Shown one piece after another: positions 17,134 through 24,179 of a stretch of 37,852 nt of DNA (position 1 is the first letter of the stretch; each line of letters opens with the position of its first letter). The DNA is taken from NCBI RefSeq assembly GCF_000414115.1, contig NZ_AOPZ01000240.1, forward strand, positions 1 to 37,852. The letters are read 5' to 3'. A program made the position numbers and the translations under genes. This DNA comes from Streptomyces aurantiacus JA 4570 (GTDB lineage Bacteria; Actinomycetota; Actinomycetes; Streptomycetales; Streptomycetaceae). The notes beneath the pieces are model-generated. The model did not search any database, had not been told where the DNA came from, and saw only the letters and a program-made list of their open reading frames with translations.

Positions 17134-17314
17134 GGATTCAGTCCTCGCCTCGCATCAGTCCCCGCCTCGCCTCGCCTCGTGGTCGCCGTGACGCACGGCC
17201 GCCGCGCTCCGCGGTCGCTGTGCTTCACGGTCTTCGCCTTCTCCGTCGCCGCGTCCGCCCCATCGGTCGTACGCCCCGGCCCGGGCCTCGTCGGCCGCGG
17301 TCCCCGCAACCTTG

Positions 17315-18265
17315 TCATGAGCCCCAGTCGAGTGGGACCTGCCGGTCCCGGTCCCAGGGGCGCTCCCAGCCGGCGTAGTGCAGCAGTCTGTCGATGAGGC
17401 CGGCCGTGAAACCCCAGACCAGGGCGGACTTGACGAGGAACGCCGCGCCGCTGTGCCCGCGCGGGTGGACCGCCGTCGCGCGGTTCGCCGGGTCCGTGAG
17501 ATCGGCCACGGGCACCGTGAAGACGCGGGCCGTCTCGGCCGGGTCGACCACGCCGACGGGGCTCGGCGCGCGCCACCAGCCGAGCACGGGCGTCACCACG
17601 AAATCGCTCACCGGGATGAACAGGCTCGGCAGCACGCCGAAGAGCTGGACGCCGCTCGGGTCGAGGCCGGTCTCCTCCTCGGCCTCGCGCAGCGCGGCCC
17701 GCAATGGGCCCTCCACGCGCGGGTCGCCGTCCTCCGGGTCGAGGGAGCCGCCGGGGAACGACGGCTGGCCCGCGTGCGAGCGCAGCGAGCTCGCCCGCTC
17801 CATGAGCAGCAGCTCGGGGCCGCGCTCCCCCTCGCCGAAGAGGATCAGGACGGCGGACTGGCGGCCCGCGCCGCTCTCCGGCGGCAGGAACCGGCTGAGC
17901 TGGTCGGGACGGACGGTCTCGACGGCCCGCACCACCGGGGTCAGCCACTCGGGCAGCCCCTCGGCGCTGAGCAGCCCCCGGGCGGTGAGGGCGCGGTGGT
18001 CACCGCGGAGGGCGGGGGCGGGTTCGTGGCCGTTGGGGTGCGGGGGGCCGGACGACGGGTCGCTGGGGTGCGCGGAGCCGGACGACGGGTCGTCGGGGCG
18101 CGCGGACGTGGGTCGCGCGTCGTCCGGACGCGCGGGGGCGCGCTCGTGGCCGTGGCCGTCGCTCATGTCCGTATCGCCTGTGTGCGTGTCGTCGCCCGTG
18201 GGTGTGTCGGTTTCGCCCGTGGGCGTATCGGTTTCGCCTGTGTGCGTGTCACTCGCGTGCGTCAT
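17315..18265 (-). CDS. Nudix hydrolase, CoA-pyrophosphatase-like, with repetitive N-terminal extension
   Basis: About 316 residues from ATG 18265 (MTHASDTHTG), preceded by GGGGGTG; GTG 18289 is an in-frame alternative. The Nudix box GGSLDPEDGDPRVEGPLRAA then LREAEEETGL lies in the middle, and LLLMERASSLRSHAGQPSFPGG before it fits CoA-pyrophosphatase-type enzymes (NudL/NUDT7). The first ~95 residues are low complexity: Thr/Gly/Asp repeats (TGETDTPTGETDTPTGDD) and then Pro/Ser/Asp repeats (DDPSSGSAHPSDPSSG), likely disordered. Equivalent to Rv3672c by position. Lies between nth and marP on the same strand and may be co-transcribed with them. Confidence 0.85.
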   Translation of the reverse strand: MTHASDTHTGETDTPTGETDTPTGDDTHTGDTDMSDGHGHERAPARPDDARPTSARPDDPSSGSAHPSDPSSGPPHPNGHEPAPALRGDHRALTARGLLSAEGLPEWLTPVVRAVETVRPDQLSRFLPPESGAGRQSAVLILFGEGERGPELLLMERASSLRSHAGQPSFPGGSLDPEDGDPRVEGPLRAALREAEEETGLDPSGVQLFGVLPSLFIPVSDFVVTPVLGWWRAPSPVGVVDPAETARVFTVPVADLTDPANRATAVHPRGHSGAAFLVKSALVWGFTAGLIDRLLHYAGWERPWDRDRQVPLDWGS

Positions 18266-18383
18266 CGGCACCCCCGTCCGTCTCTGCACAACGCCGTCTG
18301 CCCCGCGGATGGTTCCTCACTCGGCACCCTCCACCCCGTGGACGGTCCGGCGCCCCCGCCGCACCCCGCGCCCGGCCCCCGGC

Positions 18384-19370
18384 TCACCCGGCGGCGCCCA
18401 GCGGTGGCGCCGGCTTGCCCGGGTAGTCCGGCGGGGGCTTGAGCCGCTGGCCGGGCAGGCCCCCCATCTCGTACTTCAGGAGCTTCTTGGCCTTTTCGGG
18501 GTCCGTCTCACCCTCCCCGTACGACGGGCAGAGGGGGGCGATGGGGCAGGCGCCGCAGGCGGGCTTGCGGGAGTGGCAGATGCGGCGGCCGTGGAAGATC
18601 ACGCGGTGCGAGAGCATCGTCCACTCGCTCTTCGGGAAGAGCGCGCCGACGGCGGCCTCGACCTTGTCCGGGTCCGTCTCCTCCGTCCACTTCCAGCGGC
18701 GCACCAGGCGGCCGAAGTGGGTGTCGACGGTGATGCCGGGGACTCCGAAAGCGTTACCGAGGACGACGAAGGCGGTCTTGCGGCCCACGCCCGGCAGCTT
18801 GACGAGGTCCTCGATGCGGCCGGGCACCTCGCCGCCGAAGTCGTCGCGCAGGGCTGCCGAGAGGCCCATGATCGACTTGGTCTTGGCGCGGAAGAAGCCG
18901 GTCGGGCGGATCAGCTCCTCGACCTCTTCGGGGTTGGCCGCGGCCAGGTCCTCCGGCATGGGGTACTTGGCGAAGAGGGCGGGGGTGGTCTGGTTCACCC
19001 GCAGGTCCGTCGTCTGGGCCGAGAGGACGGTGGCGATCAGGAGCTGGAAGGGGTTCTCGAAGTCCAGCTCCGGATGGGCGTACGGATACACCTCGGCGAG
19101 TTCGCGGTTGATCCGCCGGGCCTGCCGCACGAGGGCCGTCCGGGATTGCGGGGGTTTGGGCTTCTTGAGGGGAGCGGCACCCGAAGCGGCACCCGCCTCC
19201 TTGGAGGCGGCTTTCTTGGCAGCGGCCTTCTTGGCGGCAGCCGACCCTTTCGCAGGAGCAGCGCCCGCAGATTTCGCAGGAGCCGAGCCCGCCCGTTTCG
19301 CGGGGGCCGAGCCCGCAGATTTCGCGGGACCCGCGCCCCCGGACCCCTCCGGCACACCTCGTTTCGCCAT
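18384..19370 (-). CDS. nth: Endonuclease III (DNA glycosylase/AP lyase) with Ala/Lys-rich N-terminal tail
   Basis: 328 residues; the core (about 75-290) is a standard Nth. Helix-hairpin-helix LPGVGRKTA contains catalytic Lys198; VDTHFGR gives Asp216; the [4Fe-4S] loop is Cys265-x6-Cys272-x2-Cys275-x5-Cys281. It removes oxidised pyrimidines in base-excision repair. The first ~70 residues are an Ala/Lys/Gly/Pro tail with repeats of (S/R)AG(S/A)APAK, histone-H1-like and probably a DNA-binding disordered arm, absent from E. coli Nth. Start ATG 19370 lacks a ribosome site but has TACGCT six bases upstream, so it is probably leaderless. Divergent from crp. Confidence 0.95.
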   Translation of the reverse strand: MAKRGVPEGSGGAGPAKSAGSAPAKRAGSAPAKSAGAAPAKGSAAAKKAAAKKAASKEAGAASGAAPLKKPKPPQSRTALVRQARRINRELAEVYPYAHPELDFENPFQLLIATVLSAQTTDLRVNQTTPALFAKYPMPEDLAAANPEEVEELIRPTGFFRAKTKSIMGLSAALRDDFGGEVPGRIEDLVKLPGVGRKTAFVVLGNAFGVPGITVDTHFGRLVRRWKWTEETDPDKVEAAVGALFPKSEWTMLSHRVIFHGRRICHSRKPACGACPIAPLCPSYGEGETDPEKAKKLLKYEMGGLPGQRLKPPPDYPGKPAPPLGAAG

Positions 19371-19376
19371 GGCGCC

Positions 19377-19382
19377 AGCGTA
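19377..19382 (-). promoter_or_regulatory. Leaderless -10 element of nth
   Basis: TACGCT on the minus strand ends six bases before the nth ATG, the spacing expected if transcription starts at the start codon. Confidence 0.5.
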
Positions 19383-19702
19383 CGGGCCGCCACTGACACG
19401 GACGGCGGAGATGCGCAGTTGTCATCGCGATGTTGACCTTCACGAAGACGGACACGCGCCCCCCGTTCACACCCCGCACAACGACCGTTTTGTCCGGTTC
19501 CTCGAGGTAACGTAAACGTGTTCGCCCACAGCAGAATTCTCCAGGACAACCGGGACCGCCGTCGCCGTAGCCTGTGCTCTCACGGGCCTGGGAGCAGATG
19601 TCCGACCCACGTCCGGACGTCCGTATCCGCCGCCGGTCCCCCGGATCGGCCCCCAATTGGCCCCCTTCCGCATTGCCTCCGTCACAAGTGCGGCAGACTT
19701 GA

Positions 19703-19714
19703 GTGACTGATCAC
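19703..19714. promoter_or_regulatory. Candidate Crp site upstream of crp
   Basis: GTG-ACTGAT-CAC, a palindromic GTG-N6-CAC arrangement about 67 bp before the crp start. This resembles the half-site pattern reported for Streptomyces Crp, suggesting autoregulation. The inner spacing differs from the E. coli TGTGA-N6-TCACA form. Confidence 0.4.
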
Positions 19715-19780
19715 ACTGTTTGAACCGTCCGGCAAACTGGGGGCACGGTCCCCTGATGCAGGTCGACAAGGAGAGAACTC

Positions 19781-20455
19781 GTGGACGACGTTCTGCGGCG
19801 CGCCCCGCTCTTCGCGGCGCTCGATGACGAGCAGGCCGCGGAGCTCCGCGCCTCCATGAGTGAGGTGACGCTCGCGCGCGGAGACGCACTTTTCCATGAG
19901 GGTGACCCCGGAGACCGCCTGTATGTGGTCACCGAAGGCAAGGTGAAGCTGCACCGCACGTCCCCGGACGGCCGCGAGAACATGCTCGCGGTGCTGGGCC
20001 CCGGCGAGCTCATCGGCGAGCTGTCGCTCTTCGACCCGGGCCCGCGCACGGCCACGGCCTCCGCCCTCACCGAGGTCAAGCTGCTCGGCCTCGGCCACGG
20101 CGACCTCCAGCCCTGGCTGAACGCCCGCCCGGAGGTGGCCGCCGCCCTGCTGCGCGCCGTCGCCCGGCGCCTGCGCAAGACCAACGACCAGATGTCGGAC
20201 CTCGTGTTCTCCGACGTCCCCGGCCGCGTGGCCCGCGCCCTGCTCGACCTGTCGCGCCGCTTCGGCGTGCAGTCCGAAGAGGGCATCCACGTGGTGCACG
20301 ACCTCACCCAGGAGGAGCTGGCCCAGCTGGTCGGCGCCTCCCGCGAGACGGTCAACAAGGCCCTGGCGGACTTCGCCGGCCGCGGCTGGCTGCGCCTGGA
20401 GGCCCGCGCGGTGATCCTGCTCGACGTGGAGCGCCTCGCCAAGCGCTCGCGCTGA
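19781..20455 (+). CDS. crp: Crp-family cyclic-nucleotide-responsive regulator
   Basis: 224 residues, the normal Crp size. The N-terminal cyclic-nucleotide-binding domain has GELIGELSLFDPGPRTATA with Glu80, Arg89 and Thr90 at cAMP-contact positions. After the dimerisation helix, the C-terminal winged helix contains LTQEELAQLVGASRETVNKAL (about 173-193), the classic recognition helix. In S. coelicolor the orthologue (SCO3571 by synteny) controls spore germination and secondary metabolism. Start GTG 19781 has an excellent ribosome site (AAGGAGAGA). The stop codon is inside the first copy of a 22-bp tandem repeat, and a strong terminator follows. Confidence 0.95.
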   Translation: MDDVLRRAPLFAALDDEQAAELRASMSEVTLARGDALFHEGDPGDRLYVVTEGKVKLHRTSPDGRENMLAVLGPGELIGELSLFDPGPRTATASALTEVKLLGLGHGDLQPWLNARPEVAAALLRAVARRLRKTNDQMSDLVFSDVPGRVARALLDLSRRFGVQSEEGIHVVHDLTQEELAQLVGASRETVNKALADFAGRGWLRLEARAVILLDVERLAKRSR

Positions 20456-20494
20456 CGCTGCTTCTGTACGCGGCTGACGCTGCTTCTGTACGGG
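20451..20494. repeat. 22-bp tandem duplication across the crp stop codon
   Basis: Units 20451-20472 and 20473-20494 share their first 20 bases exactly (gctgacgctgcttctgtacg) and differ only in the following base. The first copy contains the TGA of crp. Because the stop precedes the duplicated part, the protein is not altered. Confidence 0.93.
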
Positions 20495-20515
20495 GCCGTG
20501 GCTCCGTACGCGGTC

Positions 20516-20545
20516 GGGGCCGCCCCTGGAGTCAGGGGCGGCCCC
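20516..20545 (+). terminator. Terminator after crp
   Basis: Perfect 12-bp stem ggggccgcccct / aggggcggcccc with a 6-nt loop (20528-20533), 61 bp after the crp stop. No U-run. Confidence 0.75.
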
Positions 20546-20599
20546 GCGCCACAAGCCCGCTTCCGGGCAGAAGTGCGTGCCCCGCGCCGCGTCACGCTG

Positions 20600-20605
20600 C
20601 ACAGT
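20600..20605 (+). promoter_or_regulatory. Leaderless -10 element of the nucleotidyltransferase-fold gene
   Basis: CACAGT seven bases before ATG 20613, with no Shine-Dalgarno sequence between. Confidence 0.4.
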
Positions 20606-20612
20606 GGGCCCC

Positions 20613-21473
20613 ATGGGCACCGTCGGTCGCGGACTGGACAGTCAGGGCTACATCGAGCGTGAAGGCTCGCTGGGGCGGGTGCGGGACGCCTTCCGGCCCG
20701 CCGTCGCCGCCGCGCGCGACCGCGTCGCCGAGGTCTTCGGCAAGCGCCTCGACAGCGCGTACCTGTACGGCTCCGTGCCCCGCGGCACCGCGCGCGTGGG
20801 CCGCTCCGACCTCGACCTGCTGCTCGTCCTGCGCGACGAGCCGACCCCGGCGGACCGCGCCGACGCGGACGCCGTCGCGGCGGCCGTCGACAAGGAGTTC
20901 CCCGCGGTCGACGGCGTGGGCATCCTGCTGGCGAGCCGCGCCCAGACCCTGAGCGAGCTGGAGACGTACGACCTCGGCTGGTTCGTCGCCTGCCTCTGCA
21001 CCCCGCTGCTCGGCGAGGACCTGGCCGAATTCCTGCCCCGCTACCGGCCCGACAGCCTCCTCGCCCGCGAGACCAACGGCGATCTGGCGCTGTTCCTGCC
21101 GCGCTGGCGCGCCCGGGCCGCCGCGGCCGCCGACACCGAGGAGTTGCGCGCCCTCGTCCGCCGAGCCGCGCGCCACCTCGTCCGCACCGGCTTCACCCTC
21201 GTCATGCCGCGCTGGGGCGGCTGGACCAGCGACCTCACCGAGATGGCGGAGGCGTTCGGCGCGTACTACCCGCAGTGGGCCGAGCGGATGCGCGCGGCGG
21301 CCGTCATGGCGTACGAACAGGCCATCGACGCCGACGCGGACACGTTGCGGGCGGCCCTGCGGGAGTACACCGACGTGATCGGGCCCTGGCTCGCCGAGGA
21401 GTACGCCGCGGCGCACGGCATCAAGGCACCGCGGCCGAACGCGAGCGCCGAGGTCCCATCGGACACGCCCTAG
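20613..21473 (+). CDS. Nucleotidyltransferase-fold (MNT/Pol beta-like) protein
   Basis: 286 residues. LYGSVPRGTARVGRSDLDLLLVL carries the superfamily pattern GS(x)n SDLD with Gly53-Ser54 and metal-binding Asp66 and Asp68. The rest is helical, with a C-terminal HEPN-like or four-helix region, similar in layout to aminoglycoside adenylyltransferases and stand-alone MNT proteins. Function is not assigned. No antitoxin/toxin partner gene is visible; the neighbour is a convergent MBL-fold gene whose stop overlaps this one by three bases (CTAG). I chose ATG 20613; a GTG at 20577 is in frame but lies against the crp terminator. Confidence 0.75.
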   Translation: MGTVGRGLDSQGYIEREGSLGRVRDAFRPAVAAARDRVAEVFGKRLDSAYLYGSVPRGTARVGRSDLDLLLVLRDEPTPADRADADAVAAAVDKEFPAVDGVGILLASRAQTLSELETYDLGWFVACLCTPLLGEDLAEFLPRYRPDSLLARETNGDLALFLPRWRARAAAAADTEELRALVRRAARHLVRTGFTLVMPRWGGWTSDLTEMAEAFGAYYPQWAERMRAAAVMAYEQAIDADADTLRAALREYTDVIGPWLAEEYAAAHGIKAPRPNASAEVPSDTP

Positions 21474-22300
21474 ACCAGCCCGTGCTCCCGCAGATAGTCC
21501 AGCTGCGCCCGTACCGAGAGTTCCGCCGCCGGCCACAGCGACCGGTCCACGTCCGCGTACACGTGCGCCACCACGTCGGCCGGCGCCGCGTACCCGTTCT
21601 CGACCGCCGTCTCCACCTGGGCGAGGCGGTGCGCCCGGTGCGCCAGGTAGAACTCGACCGCGCCCTGGGCGTCCTCCAGGACCGGGCCGTGGCCCGGAAG
21701 GACCGTGTGCACGCCGTCGTCGACCGTCAGGGAGCGCAGGCGGCGCAGCGAGTCCAGGTAGTCGCCGAGGCGGCCGTCGGGGTGCGCGACGACCGTGGTG
21801 CCGCGGCCGAGGATCGTGTCGCCGGTCAGCACCGCGCGGTCGGCGGGCAGGTGGAAGCAGAGGGAGTCGGCGGTGTGTCCGGGCGTCGGTACGACGCGCA
21901 GCTCCAGGCCGCCCGTCGTGATCACGTCGCCCGCCGCGAGGCCCTCGTCGCCGAGGCGCAGCGCCGGGTCGAGGGCACGCACCTTGGAGCCGGTGAGCTC
22001 CGCGAAGCGGGCGGCGCCCTCGGAGTGGTCGGGGTGGCCGTGCGTGAGCAGGGTGAGCCCGACGCGGTGCCCGGCCTCCTCCGCCGTCGCGATCACGCGG
22101 GCGAGGTGGGTCTCGTCGAGCGGCCCCGGGTCGATGACGACCGCGAGATCGGAGCCCGGTTCGGCGACGATCCAGGTGTTGGTGCCGTCCAGGGTCATCG
22201 CGGACGGGTTGGGCGCGAGGACGTTGACGGCGCGGTCGGTGGCGGGGCCGCTGAGTACGCCGCCGCGCGGCTGGCCGGGGAGGGCGGCTGCTTCGGTCAT
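21470..22300 (-). CDS. Metallo-beta-lactamase-fold hydrolase (LACTB2/glyoxalase II-like)
   Basis: 276 residues. THGHPDH (His87, His89, Asp91, His92) is the MBL metal motif; PTPGHTADSLCF gives the next His, and LTGDTILGRGTT and LPGHGPV the bridging Asp and final His. The C-terminal region beyond ~210 is a small helical domain ending near WPAAELSVRAQLDYL, as in LACTB2-type hydrolases. Located, as Rv3677c is in M. tuberculosis, between crp and the RidA/ArsA genes. A GGGAG precedes ATG 22300. Same strand as the Nudix gene, 67 bp downstream of it. Confidence 0.85.
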   Translation of the reverse strand: MTEAAALPGQPRGGVLSGPATDRAVNVLAPNPSAMTLDGTNTWIVAEPGSDLAVVIDPGPLDETHLARVIATAEEAGHRVGLTLLTHGHPDHSEGAARFAELTGSKVRALDPALRLGDEGLAAGDVITTGGLELRVVPTPGHTADSLCFHLPADRAVLTGDTILGRGTTVVAHPDGRLGDYLDSLRRLRSLTVDDGVHTVLPGHGPVLEDAQGAVEFYLAHRAHRLAQVETAVENGYAAPADVVAHVYADVDRSLWPAAELSVRAQLDYLREHGLV

Positions 22301-22367
22301 GCGGGGGTGACTCCCGTCGGGTCTGAGGATGGGCGGGCCGAGTACGCGTACGAAGCCGGGCTCGCCC

Positions 22368-23282
22368 TCATGCCGCGCCGCCCGTCGGGATGCGCTTCGT
22401 GAACTCGTCGTGGCCCGGCCAGGTCAGGATCAACTCGCCGTCCTCCAGGTGGGCTTGGGCCAGGACGGGGGCCAGGTCGCGGGACGCGGCGGCGGCGAGG
22501 GCGTCGGCGGCCGTCGCGCAGGCGGTGAGCTGGCGGAGCGTGGCGATGGTGGGCGGCATCATCAGGAGTTCGCCGCGGTCGTAGCGCTCGGCCGCGCGCG
22601 CGGGGCTGATCCAGACGGTGCGGTCGGCCTCCGTGGAGGCGTTGCGGGTGCGCTGGCCGGGCGGCAGGGCGGCGACGAAGAAGAACGTGTCGTAGCGGCG
22701 CGGCTCGAACTCCGGGGTGATCCAGCGCGCCCAGGCGCCCAGGAGGTCGCTGCGCAGGACCAGGCCGCGGCGGTCCAGGAACTCGGCGAAGGAGAGGTCG
22801 CGGGCCACCAGGGCCGCGCGGTCCGCCTCCCAGTCGTCGCCGGTGGTGTCGCCGACGACGGTGTCCGGGGTCGCGCCCGCGAGCAGGACGCCCGCTTCTT
22901 CGTACGTCTCGCGGACGGCCGCGCACACCATGGCCTGGGCGGCCGCCTCGTCCAGGCCCAGACGGGCCGCCCAGTCCGTGCGGGACGGTCCTGCCCAGCG
23001 GATGTGGCGGTCGTCGTCGCGGGGGTCGACGCCGCCGCCGGGGTACGCGTAGGCACCGCCGGCGAAGGCCATCGACGCGCTTCTGCGGAGCATGTGCACT
23101 TCGGGGCCCGCCCCGGTGTCCCTGCCGTGCGCCCCGGCGTCGCCGCTGGTCGCGGTGGCCCCGGTGTCGCGCAGGAGCATGACCGTGGCCGCCTGGCGGG
23201 GCGGGGCAGGCGTCAGCTCGCCTGCCGCGAGGGCACGGATGCGGTCGGGCCACTCCGGTGGGTACCACTGCCCATTTGCCAT
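22368..23282 (-). CDS. Nudix hydrolase, NUDT19-like
   Basis: 304 residues. The Nudix box is split: YPGGGVDPRDD at residues ~79-89 and CAAVRETYEEAGVLL about 35 residues later, with an insertion between the glycine and the REx2EE part. This long insertion is typical of NUDT19-type enzymes, which act on CoA derivatives. The region ITPEFEPRRYDTFFFVAALPPGQ also fits. No Shine-Dalgarno is present; TAGCCT on the minus strand six bases before the ATG suggests a leaderless transcript. Six copies of a 10-bp repeat lie about 75-135 bp upstream of that start. Confidence 0.82.
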   Translation of the reverse strand: MANGQWYPPEWPDRIRALAAGELTPAPPRQAATVMLLRDTGATATSGDAGAHGRDTGAGPEVHMLRRSASMAFAGGAYAYPGGGVDPRDDDRHIRWAGPSRTDWAARLGLDEAAAQAMVCAAVRETYEEAGVLLAGATPDTVVGDTTGDDWEADRAALVARDLSFAEFLDRRGLVLRSDLLGAWARWITPEFEPRRYDTFFFVAALPPGQRTRNASTEADRTVWISPARAAERYDRGELLMMPPTIATLRQLTACATAADALAAAASRDLAPVLAQAHLEDGELILTWPGHDEFTKRIPTGGAA

Positions 23283-23288
23283 GGGCGG

Positions 23289-23294
23289 AGGCTA
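23289..23294 (-). promoter_or_regulatory. Leaderless -10 element of the NUDT19-like gene
   Basis: TAGCCT (minus strand), six bases upstream of the ATG at 23282. Confidence 0.5.
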
Positions 23295-23356
23295 TCCGGT
23301 GTGGTGCGGATGTTCGAGGGTTTCCTTGGTGGATGCACTTAACCCAGGACGCCGAA

Positions 23357-23418
23357 GAACACCCGAGAACACCCGAGAACACCCGAGAAAACACCCGAGA
23401 ACACCCGAGAACACCCGA
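23357..23418. repeat. Six tandem copies of a 10-bp unit
   Basis: Unit gaacacccga at 23357, 23367, 23377, 23387 (with two extra A), 23399 and 23409. The array lies between the ridA stop and the NUDT19-like promoter. The 10-bp period places each copy on nearly the same face of the helix. Confidence 0.95.
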
Positions 23419-23421
23419 GAA

Positions 23422-23892
23422 CTACGAAGGCAGCAGCTCCACCTGGACCTCGACCTCCACCGGTGCGTCCAGCGGAAGCACCGCCACGCCGACCGCGCTG
23501 CGGGCGTGGACACCCTTGTCGCCGAGGACCTCGCCGAGGAGTTCGCTGGCGCCGTTGATGACGGTGGGCTGGGCCGTGAAGTCGGGGGCCGAGGCGACGA
23601 AGCCGGTGACCTTCACGACGCGCGCGATGCGGTCGAGCTCACCGGCGACGGACTTGACCGCCGCGAGGGCGTTCAGCGCGCAGGTGCGGGCGAGCTCCTT
23701 GGCCTCCTCGGGCGTGACCTCCGCGCCGACCTTGCCGGTGACCGGCAGCTTGCCGTCCACCATGGGGAGCTGGCCGGCCGTGTACACGTACACACCCGAC
23801 TGGATCGCGGGCCGGTACGCCGCGAGCGGCGGGACGACCGCGGGCAGGGTCAGACCGAGTTCGGCGATGCGCGCCTCGACCACGCCGCTCAT
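23422..23892 (-). CDS. RidA/YjgF-family protein
   Basis: 156 residues, slightly longer than canonical RidA (~130) and with a variant active-site region. SGVYVYTAGQLPMVDGKLPVTGKVG is the conserved core; C-terminal APVEVEVQVELLPS closes the fold. Canonical RidA deaminates reactive enamine/imine intermediates; the lack of the usual CSRAGRE-like Arg motif near the end suggests a different subgroup. Start ATG 23892 overlaps the upstream DUF4177-like stop (ATGA), so translation is coupled. Same order as Rv3678c and Rv3678A in M. tuberculosis. Confidence 0.85.
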   Translation of the reverse strand: MSGVVEARIAELGLTLPAVVPPLAAYRPAIQSGVYVYTAGQLPMVDGKLPVTGKVGAEVTPEEAKELARTCALNALAAVKSVAGELDRIARVVKVTGFVASAPDFTAQPTVINGASELLGEVLGDKGVHARSAVGVAVLPLDAPVEVEVQVELLPS

Positions 23893-24050
23893 GCCTGCTT
23901 CTCCCGCTTCAGGTAGGCCACGAGCTGCTCGGGGTTGTTCGGCCCGGGCACGACCTGGACGAGCTCCCAGCCGTCCTCGCCCCAGGTGTCCAGGATCTGC
24001 TTCGTGGCGTGGACGAGCAGCGGCACGGTTGCGTATTCCCACTTGGTCAT
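23889..24050 (-). CDS. DUF4177-like small protein
   Basis: 53 residues: MTKWEYATVPLLVHATKQ, then LDTWGEDGWELVQVVPGP and LVAYLKREKQA. The W-E-Y-x-T-V start and GWELV centre are typical of DUF4177-like small proteins. Function unknown. It is too short for many gene finders but is supported by a family-like sequence, by the ATGA overlap with ridA and by the equivalent small gene (Rv3678A) in mycobacteria. TACAGT six bases upstream of the ATG indicates a leaderless transcript. Confidence 0.85.
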   Translation of the reverse strand: MTKWEYATVPLLVHATKQILDTWGEDGWELVQVVPGPNNPEQLVAYLKREKQA

Positions 24051-24056
24051 ACGGCG

Positions 24057-24062
24057 ACTGTA
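24057..24062 (-). promoter_or_regulatory. Leaderless -10 element of the DUF4177-like/ridA operon
   Basis: TACAGT (minus strand) six bases before ATG 24050. Confidence 0.55.
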
Positions 24063-24166
24063 ATGCCTGCCGGCCACCACCTCGCGCGGAGCCCGGAAGC
24101 GGCCCCGGAACCGGCCCGGAACCGGCCCCATGGGCAGGCTCATGCGTAGCCCGCCGGGCGACTGGT

Positions 24167-24172
24167 TAGGCT
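24167..24172 (+). promoter_or_regulatory. Leaderless -10 element of the ArsA-like operon
   Basis: TAGGCT seven bases upstream of GTG 24180; no Shine-Dalgarno. Confidence 0.5.
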
Positions 24173-24179
24173 CGAAGAC

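Larger units (their letters stand above)
19371..19780. other. nth/crp divergent regulatory region
   Basis: 410 bp without a credible gene. It holds a probable leaderless nth promoter (TACGCT, minus strand, 19377-19382), a moderately AT-rich stretch around 19505-19550 and a Crp-like palindrome at 19703-19714 before crp. Confidence 0.5.

Noticed and set aside
20613..21473. Aminoglycoside adenylyltransferase resistance gene
   Set aside because: Only the generic nucleotidyltransferase motif is visible; no specific substrate-binding features and the locus is otherwise housekeeping.
23357..23418. CRISPR array
   Set aside because: Units of 10 bp follow each other without spacers and no cas genes are present.
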